Shown in pieces: positions 19,812 through 28,080 of a stretch of 28,080 bases of DNA. Source of the DNA: Methanobacterium sp. (GTDB lineage Archaea; Methanobacteriota; Methanobacteria; Methanobacteriales; Methanobacteriaceae); the NCBI GenBank assembly GCA_020854975.1, contig JAHKLQ010000091.1, forward strand, positions 1 through 28,080. Reading direction: 5' to 3'. Positions within the stretch are counted from its first letter, which is position 1. The number at the start of each line of letters is the position of its first letter. The notes under the pieces were generated by a model. It made no database searches, was not told where the DNA came from, and saw nothing but the letters and a program-made list of their open reading frames with translations. A program made the position numbers and the translations under genes.

Positions 19812-20225
19812 TTGGATAAAAAAGATATAATTGCCATGTTAAATGAGGATTTTGTTGCTGAACTGGAAACTACCATGACTTATGTGTTTAATTCATTTGT
19901 TATGGAGGAATGTGACCCCAGTCGGGTTACTGAAGCTATATCAGTGGATGAAATGAGACATATGTGGTGGCTTGCAGATCTTATAACCAAAAGAGGGGGA
20001 AAGCCCATCATGGAACATAGGGAACTTAATTTTGGTGGGGAAAACCTGGAAAAGATGCTGCAAAGGCAGATAGATATGGAATCAGAAGGCATAGACCGAT
20101 ATACCCATCAGATTAAAACCATTGATGATGAGGAAGTTGTGGGAGTCCTGAAGCATATTAGAGATGAAGAAAGACGCCATCGGAAAGAATTCCGTGAACG
20201 CCTGGAAAATTTAAAAGAAGAATAA
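19812..20225 (+). CDS. Ferritin-like diiron protein (bacterioferritin/rubrerythrin type)
   Basis: A 137-residue four-helix-bundle protein. Diiron ligands are recognisable in the ferritin-like pattern: glutamates in helix 1 (FVAELETTM, E17/E19), DEMRH (E47 and H50), MESEG (about E90) and DEERRH (E120 and H123). There is no rubredoxin domain, so this is the short erythrin/bacterioferritin-like class, probably used in peroxide reduction or iron handling. The start is TTG at 19812, backed by a strong GGAGGT six bases upstream. It ends in a hairpin that includes its stop codon. Confidence 0.88.
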   Translation: MDKKDIIAMLNEDFVAELETTMTYVFNSFVMEECDPSRVTEAISVDEMRHMWWLADLITKRGGKPIMEHRELNFGGENLEKMLQRQIDMESEGIDRYTHQIKTIDDEEVVGVLKHIRDEERRHRKEFRERLENLKEE

Positions 20226-20253
20226 CTTTTTGTATTCTTTTTTAATTTTTTTT
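20218..20253 (+). terminator. Hairpin terminator overlapping the ferritin-like stop codon
   Basis: aagaata (20218-20224) pairs with tattctt (20233-20239) around an 8-base loop, followed by T-runs at 20238-20243 and 20246-20253. The TAA stop (20223-20225) straddles the end of the first arm. Confidence 0.6.
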
Positions 20254-20325
20254 ATCTTTATTCTCAAACAAAAAAAAAACCGTTATTTTTTATTAAAGTT
20301 ATAGTTATTGACTTTATAATGGGTT

Positions 20326-20694
20326 GTGAAAGAAGTGGAACTTACCAAAATGGAGATAGAAGAATTACAAGAAAAATTAATAATCACTTACCAATTCATT
20401 TCCCAGCAAAATACGTTTAAAAGGTTCTATTATCAGGGAATTGAAGTTGAAAACGATCAGAGTAATAATGAGATGATAGATAAACTTTTAGAATTGGATG
20501 ATGCTGAAGAACTGCTAAAAAGTTGTATTATTGAATTAGAAGATATGAAAAGTGGCGGACAATCATTATTGCCTTCAGAATTTCAGGAGTTTATCATGAA
20601 CCAGGACTGGAATCAGCTCTATAAAAAGTATGGTATGAAAACCCCTGAAGATGTGGAAAACCTGGACTTAGAAATGTTGTTAGAACTTATCTGA
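20326..20694 (+). CDS. Small acidic helical hypothetical protein
   Basis: A 122-residue protein, strongly acidic and predicted mostly helical (LEELDDAEELLKSCIIELEDMK; LDLEMLLELI at the end). I do not recognise it. The start is taken as GTG at 20326 (GTG AAA GAA); an ATG eight codons later at 20350 is an alternative, and neither has a clear ribosome binding site. It is flanked by the ferritin-like terminator and a cruciform shared with the convergent zinc-ribbon gene, so it is its own transcription unit. No signal peptide or membrane segment. Confidence 0.6.
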   Translation: MKEVELTKMEIEELQEKLIITYQFISQQNTFKRFYYQGIEVENDQSNNEMIDKLLELDDAEELLKSCIIELEDMKSGGQSLLPSEFQEFIMNQDWNQLYKKYGMKTPEDVENLDLEMLLELI

Positions 20695-20698
20695 AAGA

Positions 20699-20744
20699 GG
20701 TAATCTATCTTTAAGGGATAAATCAGATGTTAACCTAGATTACC
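20699..20744. terminator. Perfect 9-bp inverted repeat between convergent genes
   Basis: ggtaatcta (20699-20707) and tagattacc (20736-20744) are perfect complements around 28 bases, with a minor inner ttaa/ttaa pairing. It starts 5 bases after the upstream stop and contains the stop codon of the convergent zinc-ribbon gene (20740-20742), so it may serve both transcripts. Confidence 0.5.
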
Positions 20745-21516
20745 ACTTCTTGAGACGGGTTAATAAGTCATCGGAAGATTTATTTTTACTATGAAACTCT
20801 TTTTTAGATTTTTTAGGTTTTCTTTTATCTTTATTCCCATCAATTTTCTTACATCTGGCAAGTTCCTTTTCCAGTTCAAGGTTTTCTTCATGAAGTCTGG
20901 AGATTAAATCAGTTAAATTATCAATCCTCCTTCTTAATTCTGCCTCCACCATTTCAGGTTTCTTTTGCCAGTTTTCAGGTTTAGTTTTTTTCCTGTAATC
21001 CTCACTTAGCTCAGTGCTTGGCTCTTTTACCCCCATAAATTCTGTTTTTAACCCTTTGCCGGGTGTTTTTTCTTCTCCGAATTCTTTCATGGGTTGTTTA
21101 CTAACTGTTTTTTTCTCCTCAAATTCCGTTCTCTGCTGTTTACTAGGCAGTTTCTTCTCCCTGAATTCTGTTTCAGGTTGTTTACTAAGTGCTTTTTCCC
21201 CTCCAAATTCCCTTTTTTGCCGGTTATTTGACGATTTCATCCTCTGAAATTCTTCAACAGTCAGAACTTCCAGTTCTTCTTCTTTTTCAACCGGTTTTGC
21301 CCGTCGGGTGTCAACTTTCTCATTTGAAGAAGAGGAGTAAGACCTTGTAACTAATTCTTTTTTTACAGGTTTTCTTTTCTGATTAGAAGGATGAGAAAGT
21401 TCTTTAGACTGTTTAGTATCTGGCCCAGTACTTTTTCTGAATTTTAATTTATGACCACATTGATAGCAAAATATGCTATCTTCATCGTTTTCGGCTCCAC
21501 AATGGACACAATACAT
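20740..21516 (-). CDS. Zinc-ribbon protein with 14-residue repeats and C-terminal coiled coil
   Basis: A 258-residue, highly charged protein. It begins with a four-cysteine zinc ribbon (YCVHCG, then FCYQCG). A lysine/serine-rich disordered stretch follows, then five 14-residue repeats (residues about 102-171, each built on EF-x-x-x-K-x-x-S-K-Q). After these come a coiled coil (ELRRRIDNLTDLISRLHEEN) and a basic tail (KRKPKKSKKEF). The start is set at the ATG at 21516, where GGGGGTG stands 6 bases upstream; an in-frame upstream codon at 21546 lacks this. The build suggests a scaffold or nucleic-acid-associated protein, but no function is known. Confidence 0.75.
   Translation of the reverse strand: MYCVHCGAENDEDSIFCYQCGHKLKFRKSTGPDTKQSKELSHPSNQKRKPVKKELVTRSYSSSSNEKVDTRRAKPVEKEEELEVLTVEEFQRMKSSNNRQKREFGGEKALSKQPETEFREKKLPSKQQRTEFEEKKTVSKQPMKEFGEEKTPGKGLKTEFMGVKEPSTELSEDYRKKTKPENWQKKPEMVEAELRRRIDNLTDLISRLHEENLELEKELARCKKIDGNKDKRKPKKSKKEFHSKNKSSDDLLTRLKKW
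21006..21213 (-). repeat. 42-bp in-frame minisatellite coding five 14-residue repeats
   Basis: EF dipeptides recur at exactly 14-residue spacing, five times. At DNA level the 42-base units are clearly related (tgtttacta blocks on the plus strand) but diverged. The repeat keeps the reading frame of the zinc-ribbon protein. Confidence 0.7.
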
Positions 21517-21655
21517 TAAACACACCCCCATTAATATTCTGTCCAATTAAGTAAATGATTATTTTTAATTATATTATGTTAAAGGTTATTTAATATTCAA
21601 TTAAGTTAAATGGTTTTTTATATAGGTTATATGATTATTTATATTTAATTAGAGT

Positions 21656-22285
21656 TTATTTTATTGGATTAATGAAAGATATTCTAATTACAGTATAAGG
21701 TGTTATAATCATGTTGATCTTCTGATCATGACCCTCCTGTGGAATCTGATGAATGATCTGCAGTGGATGTACAATGCTGGAGATGGGTGTATCCTTATTA
21801 ATAGCTCCTTCACTATATAAGTGGGAGATTTCTCTGTCTGCAAATCCTCCTCCTTTACCCACCCGGTTACCCTCCAGATCAACAGCTAAAGATCCTTCAA
21901 CCACCAGATCAACCTGTGGAAATTTTCCAATTTTTCTTCCAAGTTTAAAGGCTCCTTCAATGGAGGATGCTCTCTTTTCATGTCCTTTGAGATCCTGAGG
22001 ATTTAAAAGAATATATCCTTCCTTAATTTTGGGAGTGGCCATTATGAGAACTTTTCCATCACACAGAGCATATTCACGAACATCTCTTAAAGCAGAATCC
22101 GGACTGGAAAATACTGTTTCTGCGTCCTGCCACTGGTCTGTTTTCCTTAGTCTAAGGGCTGCCTGGGAAGCTCCTTTAAAGTTGGGAATTCTACCAAAAC
22201 ATGATTTGGAAGTTCTTTTAAGATCTTTATCTTCAATGACTTCCCATATCCTTTCTCTAACCTTTTGTTTATCTTTCACTGTCAT
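21656..22285 (-). CDS. 5-formyltetrahydrofolate cyclo-ligase family protein
   Basis: A 209-residue member of the MTHFS/5-FCL fold. The ATP/substrate loop GKGGGFADRE (about 143-152) is the family signature, and an early LRLRKTDQWQ and VDLVVEGSLAVD agree. The canonical enzyme converts 5-formyl-THF to methenyl-THF with ATP. In methanogens the C1 carrier is tetrahydromethanopterin and the equivalent step is done by Mch, so the true substrate here is open. The family includes divergent members of unknown role. The ATG at 22285 has no ribosome binding site; a leaderless transcript is possible. It is divergent from the mevalonate operon. Confidence 0.85.
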   Translation of the reverse strand: MTVKDKQKVRERIWEVIEDKDLKRTSKSCFGRIPNFKGASQAALRLRKTDQWQDAETVFSSPDSALRDVREYALCDGKVLIMATPKIKEGYILLNPQDLKGHEKRASSIEGAFKLGRKIGKFPQVDLVVEGSLAVDLEGNRVGKGGGFADREISHLYSEGAINKDTPISSIVHPLQIIHQIPQEGHDQKINMIITPYTVIRISFINPIK

Positions 22286-22604
22286 TATTTTTACTTTATG
22301 GGTTATACCTAATAAATAGTGAAAAGAATCATTTTTACGTTAAATGCTGTTTGCTCCATCTTCACCATACATAAGTATATAAACTGGTTTCAGTCTATAA
22401 TAAATTAATTATCCCAAATTTAATCAATTAATTCTTTTTAATATACAGATACAGTTATAAAGAAATAGTAATGTAAAAAACAATAACTAATGGAAATCTG
22501 TATAAAAAATCTGTAAATCTCAACACGAAATGAAATAGTGACTAATATAAAACATTGGTGAATATAAAAAAAATAGATAATACAAATAAGACGGTTGTGA
22601 TTAA
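22286..22604. promoter_or_regulatory. Divergent promoter region upstream of HMG-CoA synthase
   Basis: No gene is seen in these 319 AT-rich bases. aaatctgta occurs at 22494-22502 and 22507-22515, 13 bases apart, and the reverse motif (acagat) lies at about 22445-22450; together they look like a regulator binding site. TATA-like aatataaa occurs at 22544-22551 and 22561-22568. An imperfect ribosome binding site (ggttgtgat) lies just before the ATG at 22605. Confidence 0.45.
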
Positions 22605-23660
22605 ATGGCAGGAATAGTAGGATACGGAGTTTACATACCTTCATACCGTATAAAGGTTGAAGAGATTGCAAAGGTCTGGGGAGATAATGCTCAGGCAGTT
22701 TCCAGAGGATTGGTTGTTAACGAGAAATCAGTCCCCGCCCCGGATGAAGACACAGCCACCATTTCCGTGGAGGCAGCACGTAATTCTCTAAAAAGAGCAG
22801 GAATTGACCCTGAAAAAATTGGAGCAGTTTACGTTGGATCAGAATCACACCCTTATGCAGTTAAACCAACTGCAACCATAGTGGCAGAAGCTGTTGAAGC
22901 CAGCCCCGAACTCACTGCTGCGGATTTGGAATTTGCATGCAAAGCCGGAACTGCGGGTATTCAGATCTGTATGGGGTTAGTTGATTCAGGTAACGTTGAA
23001 TATGGTCTTGCTATTGGTGCAGACACTGCTCAGGGTGCACCTAGCGATGCACTGGAATACACTGCATCTGCTGGAGGGGCAGCATATGTTATTGGATCTA
23101 ATAACACTATAGCTGATTTTGAAGACACTTTCAGTTTCACCACAGACACTCCTGACTTCTATCGTCGGGAAGGGAAACCATACCCACGTCACGGAGGACG
23201 GTTCACTGGTGAACCAGCCTACTTCAAACATGTTTTATCTGCAGCTAAAGGAATGTTCGATAAAATGGACACTGAAGCTTCAGACTATGATCATGCTGTT
23301 TTCCACCAGCCTAATGGTAAATTCTATATAAGAGCTGCCCGAAAACTTGGATTTAATGAGGAACAATATAAAGCTGGACTTTTAACACCCAATATTGGTA
23401 ACACTTACTCTGGGGCAACACCACTTGGATTAGCTGCCATACTGGACATTGCCCAACCTGGTGATCGTATCTTCGCAGTTTCATACGGTTCAGGAGCGGG
23501 TAGTGATGCATTTAGTATTGAAGTTAAGGATGAAATAGAAGAAAAGCGTGATCTGGCCCCTAAAGTTCAGGATATGATCCAGAATAAAACATACGTGGAT
23601 TATGCGGTATATACCAAATTTAAAGGAAAACTAAGGATGGCAGGATTAAGTCAAAGTTAA
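22605..23660 (+). CDS. Hydroxymethylglutaryl-CoA synthase, archaeal type
   Basis: A 351-residue thiolase-fold enzyme that joins acetyl-CoA and acetoacetyl-CoA to make HMG-CoA, the committed entry to mevalonate and archaeal ether-lipid synthesis. The catalytic triad is visible: E80 (GSESHP), nucleophile C112 ([10 protein letters not shown]) and H234 (FHQPNGKF). The N-terminus [16 protein letters not shown] and the [11 protein letters not shown] block near the end are typical of the archaeal group. The thiolase gene begins 47 bases downstream, forming a two-gene operon in which thiolase makes the acetoacetyl-CoA. In the characterised archaeal complex a DUF35 protein bridges the two enzymes; none is next to them here. 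Confidence 0.96.
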   Translation: MAGIVGYGVYIPSYRIKVEEIAKVWGDNAQAVSRGLVVNEKSVPAPDEDTATISVEAARNSLKRAGIDPEKIGAVYVGSESHPYAVKPTATIVAEAVEASPELTAADLEFACKAGTAGIQICMGLVDSGNVEYGLAIGADTAQGAPSDALEYTASAGGAAYVIGSNNTIADFEDTFSFTTDTPDFYRREGKPYPRHGGRFTGEPAYFKHVLSAAKGMFDKMDTEASDYDHAVFHQPNGKFYIRAARKLGFNEEQYKAGLLTPNIGNTYSGATPLGLAAILDIAQPGDRIFAVSYGSGAGSDAFSIEVKDEIEEKRDLAPKVQDMIQNKTYVDYAVYTKFKGKLRMAGLSQS

Positions 23661-23692
23661 GAAAGGAGACTTAAACATATATCATCTAATGA

Positions 23693-24859
<1,167 letters not shown>

Positions 24860-24922
24860 ACTAGATAAAAACAAAAATTCAAAGCTCCTATAATTAATAG
24901 GTTGATTGAAGGAGTTAAAAAG

Positions 24923-24957
24923 AGGAATCAGATTAATGATTCCTTTATATTATTTAT
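24923..24957 (+). terminator. Hairpin terminator after the mevalonate operon
   Basis: aggaatca (24923-24930) and tgattcct (24937-24944) form a perfect 8-bp stem with a 6-base loop, followed by T-rich ttatattatttatttt. It lies 64 bases after the thiolase stop, with no gene between. Confidence 0.7.
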
Positions 24958-25066
24958 TTTCCAAAAAGAACAAGATTTAAAAGAAGAAAAATTTATTCAA
25001 CAATTTAATCTTATTGCAAAAGAAATTTTAAAAAATAGTATATATTCCATAAAAATTAATTAAACT

Positions 25067-25420
25067 CTATTTAACGGGGAATCCACAATTTTCCCAACCC
25101 ATTATACCCCCAATCATATTATACACTTTTTCAAATCCCATTTTCATCATTATATCGACACTGGCAGCACTTCTCATACCAGAACGGCAGTATACTAAAT
25201 AAGTTTTATTTTCATCCAATTTCTGGATTTTATCTTTAAAATCAGGTGCTTGATAGTTTATTAATATTGATCCTTCTATGCGAGATTCATCGTATTCTGC
25301 AGGAGTTCTAACATCTATTAATATAAAATTAGGGTTGTCTTTATTCTCCTGGATCATTTTCAATGCGGAATTTGGGTCTAAATGTATTTCAGAATCTGAT
25401 GATTGTTTTTGTCCGACCAT
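25067..25420 (-). CDS. Single-domain rhodanese (sulfurtransferase)
   Basis: A 117-residue rhodanese-fold protein. The active-site loop is CRSGMRS with C78, the persulfide-carrying cysteine. LIDVRTPAEYDESRIEGSI is the family's other hallmark, and GGIMGWENCGFPV closes the domain as usual. Such proteins move sulfane sulfur for thiolation or detoxification; the acceptor is not known. No signal peptide, so it is cytoplasmic. AGAGGT lies 8 bases before the ATG. It is divergent from the possible small protein at 25481. Confidence 0.94.
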   Translation of the reverse strand: MVGQKQSSDSEIHLDPNSALKMIQENKDNPNFILIDVRTPAEYDESRIEGSILINYQAPDFKDKIQKLDENKTYLVYCRSGMRSAASVDIMMKMGFEKVYNMIGGIMGWENCGFPVK

Positions 25421-25480
25421 TTTTTAAAACCTCTTAAGATGTATGTAATTTATTGTTAGATCTTTAAAAGGAATTAATTT

Positions 25481-25573
25481 ATGGTTATGGAGTTTTTAGA
25501 GAAAATGTCCAGAATCAACAGTTTCCTAATAAATGAATTGGATAAACTTGAATTAGATAAAATTGGTAGTTAA
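25481..25573 (+). CDS. Possible 30-residue small protein
   Basis: A short frame beginning MVMEFLEKM and ending LDKIGS, with AGGA about 8 bases upstream and a clean TAA. The sequence has a regular leucine/isoleucine spacing (FLEKM, INSFLINELDKLELDKI) suggesting one amphipathic helix. It occupies much of the gap between the rhodanese start and the thermosome terminator. Short AT-rich frames arise by chance, so this needs comparative support. Confidence 0.35.
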   Translation: MVMEFLEKMSRINSFLINELDKLELDKIGS

Positions 25574-25624
25574 AATACTACTCCAGGATAGTAATTCAGA
25601 ATTAATCAACAGTTTACTTTGATT

Positions 25625-25658
25625 TAAAAAATAGAAAAAAGTGTAAAGTCAAGTGACT

Positions 25659-25663
<5 letters not shown>
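25625..25663 (-). terminator. Thermosome terminator containing the stop codon
   Basis: tgtaaagtca (25642-25651) and tgactttaca (25654-25663) are perfect 10-bp complements with a 2-base loop. Read on the minus strand, the stem begins at the last codons, includes the TAA stop (25659-25661) and is followed by a T-run, as expected of a strong terminator. Confidence 0.75.
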
Positions 25664-27299
<1,636 letters not shown>

Positions 27300-27304
27300 A
27301 TTTT

Positions 27305-27361
<57 letters not shown>

Positions 27362-27475
27362 TTATTGTGATGTGATTCAGATATAATATGAAATTTTATT
27401 AAACATCTCAAATAGCTTAAAAGACAATTATAATGAATTAAATGAAAAATTAAAGGTTTTAAATTGAAATAAATT

Positions 27476-27985
27476 TTAATCCTTTTCTAACTTTTTCCAC
27501 AGAATACTACCATTTTCTTTCCTGGAACTGCAGTACCCTTTTCTTTCCAGGTTTCTAAGAGCATGTTCGAAGTTTTGATGAGTGAGTTCATTGAACCCCA
27601 GATCAACAATGGAATTGTAGAGATTTTCAAGGGTATCCTCTTTTTCTGGAAGTAACAGGTAAATATTAGATTGGAATGAAGTTAGGTCCTTTTTAGGTTT
27701 TTGGGTTAAAAGTTTATACTGATCTTTAACTTTCTGTAATTGTTTCATTTTTAAATCCTTTTCTTCCAGGAGATTTTTTAATTCCCTGATTTCGTCTTCT
27801 TTTTCAGCTAGTTTCTTCTCTTGTTCTCTCTGTAACTCCTGAAGTTTACTGTGTTCTTCAATAACAGATTTAGAAGATTCTTTCTGGCATTTTTTAAGAT
27901 CGATCTTCAACTTGCTGATTTCCAAAAGACAGGCTTTCACCAGCTGCCTCAACTGCTCCCTCTCAGTATCCTTCAGAATGGCCAT
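27476..27985 (-). CDS. Coiled-coil protein with C-terminal winged-helix-like domain
   Basis: A 169-residue protein. Residues about 8-95 form a long, heavily charged coiled coil (QREQEKKLAEKEDEIRELKN). About 105-169 looks like a small winged helix (IYLLLPEKEDTLENLYNSIVDLGF, HALRNLERKGYCSSRKENG). I do not recognise a named family. The build suggests a dimeric DNA-binding or scaffold protein. The ATG at 27985 is preceded by GTGAT, a partial ribosome binding site. It lies upstream of the thermosome gene on the same strand, but 176 bases and a separate promoter intervene, so they are probably not co-transcribed. Confidence 0.72.
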   Translation of the reverse strand: MAILKDTEREQLRQLVKACLLEISKLKIDLKKCQKESSKSVIEEHSKLQELQREQEKKLAEKEDEIRELKNLLEEKDLKMKQLQKVKDQYKLLTQKPKKDLTSFQSNIYLLLPEKEDTLENLYNSIVDLGFNELTHQNFEHALRNLERKGYCSSRKENGSILWKKLEKD

Positions 27986-28080
27986 AGTATCACGATAACT
28001 GTTACCTTAGTATTAAATCTATTATTGAAGTTCTTCCTATTTAATTATGCGCCCATCACTTTTAAAAGTTAAGATATCAC

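Noticed and set aside
22438..22671. 77-codon minus-strand frame upstream of HMG-CoA synthase
   Set aside because: Overlaps the HMG-CoA synthase start; low-complexity Ile/Phe/Tyr composition from AT-rich promoter DNA and no ribosome binding site.

Overview
The window looks like a piece of a Methanobacteriales chromosome, probably a Methanobacterium-type mesophile. It is AT-rich. Starts use GGAGG/GAGGTG-type ribosome binding sites with frequent GTG and TTG codons. TATA-box promoters are recognisable. It carries a group II chaperonin (thermosome), an archaeal HMG-CoA synthase/thiolase pair and an Lhr-type helicase. The genus is inferred from protein flavour and gene mix only; no rRNA or tRNA gene was found.

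Layout. 1-1723: C-terminal two thirds of an Lhr-like helicase. 1885-4135: a divergent glutamine synthetase-family protein and a conserved hypothetical facing it. 4399-6433: a TetR regulator, a gene-free 0.5 kb and a long-form HisG. 6671-9620: a small, very AT-rich accessory-looking stretch with a zinc-ribbon membrane protein, an AlbA_2/Schlafen-type regulator and an orphan membrane protein. 9650-11560: two divergent membrane-anchored enzymes predicted to act outside the cell, one a glutamine-amidotransferase-like protein and one an M14-like zinc hydrolase. 12052-17606: a flavodoxin-PNPOx fusion, a YprB-like exonuclease, PolX and a 14-helix MFS exporter. 17746-20694: MsrA, an Nmad3-family protein, a PaaI-type thioesterase, a ferritin-like diiron protein and a small unknown. 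20740-22285: a repeat-bearing zinc-ribbon/coiled-coil protein and a 5-formyl-THF cyclo-ligase homologue. 22605-24859: the first two mevalonate-pathway genes as an operon. 25067-27985: rhodanese, a possible 30-residue protein, the thermosome and a coiled-coil/winged-helix protein.

Most genes are single transcription units. The clear operon is HMG-CoA synthase-thiolase. Loose functional themes are DNA repair (YprB-like, PolX, Lhr), redox and stress defence (MsrA, ferritin-like, rhodanese, thermosome, flavodoxin fusion) and cell-surface chemistry (9650-11560).

No CRISPR array, insertion sequence, prophage or obvious large undescribed system was seen. The most striking unexplained structure is that at least ten intergenic regions, and the ends or interiors of two genes, carry their own short tandem duplications. 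The units are 10-26 bp, often about 20 bp, in 2-5 degenerate copies, and each array is unrelated to the others. A second recurring pattern is the stop codon lying inside a terminator-like stem, seen at four genes. The best protein-level leads are the divergent surface-enzyme pair, the glutamine synthetase-like protein with an altered active site, and the stand-alone Nmad3 protein.
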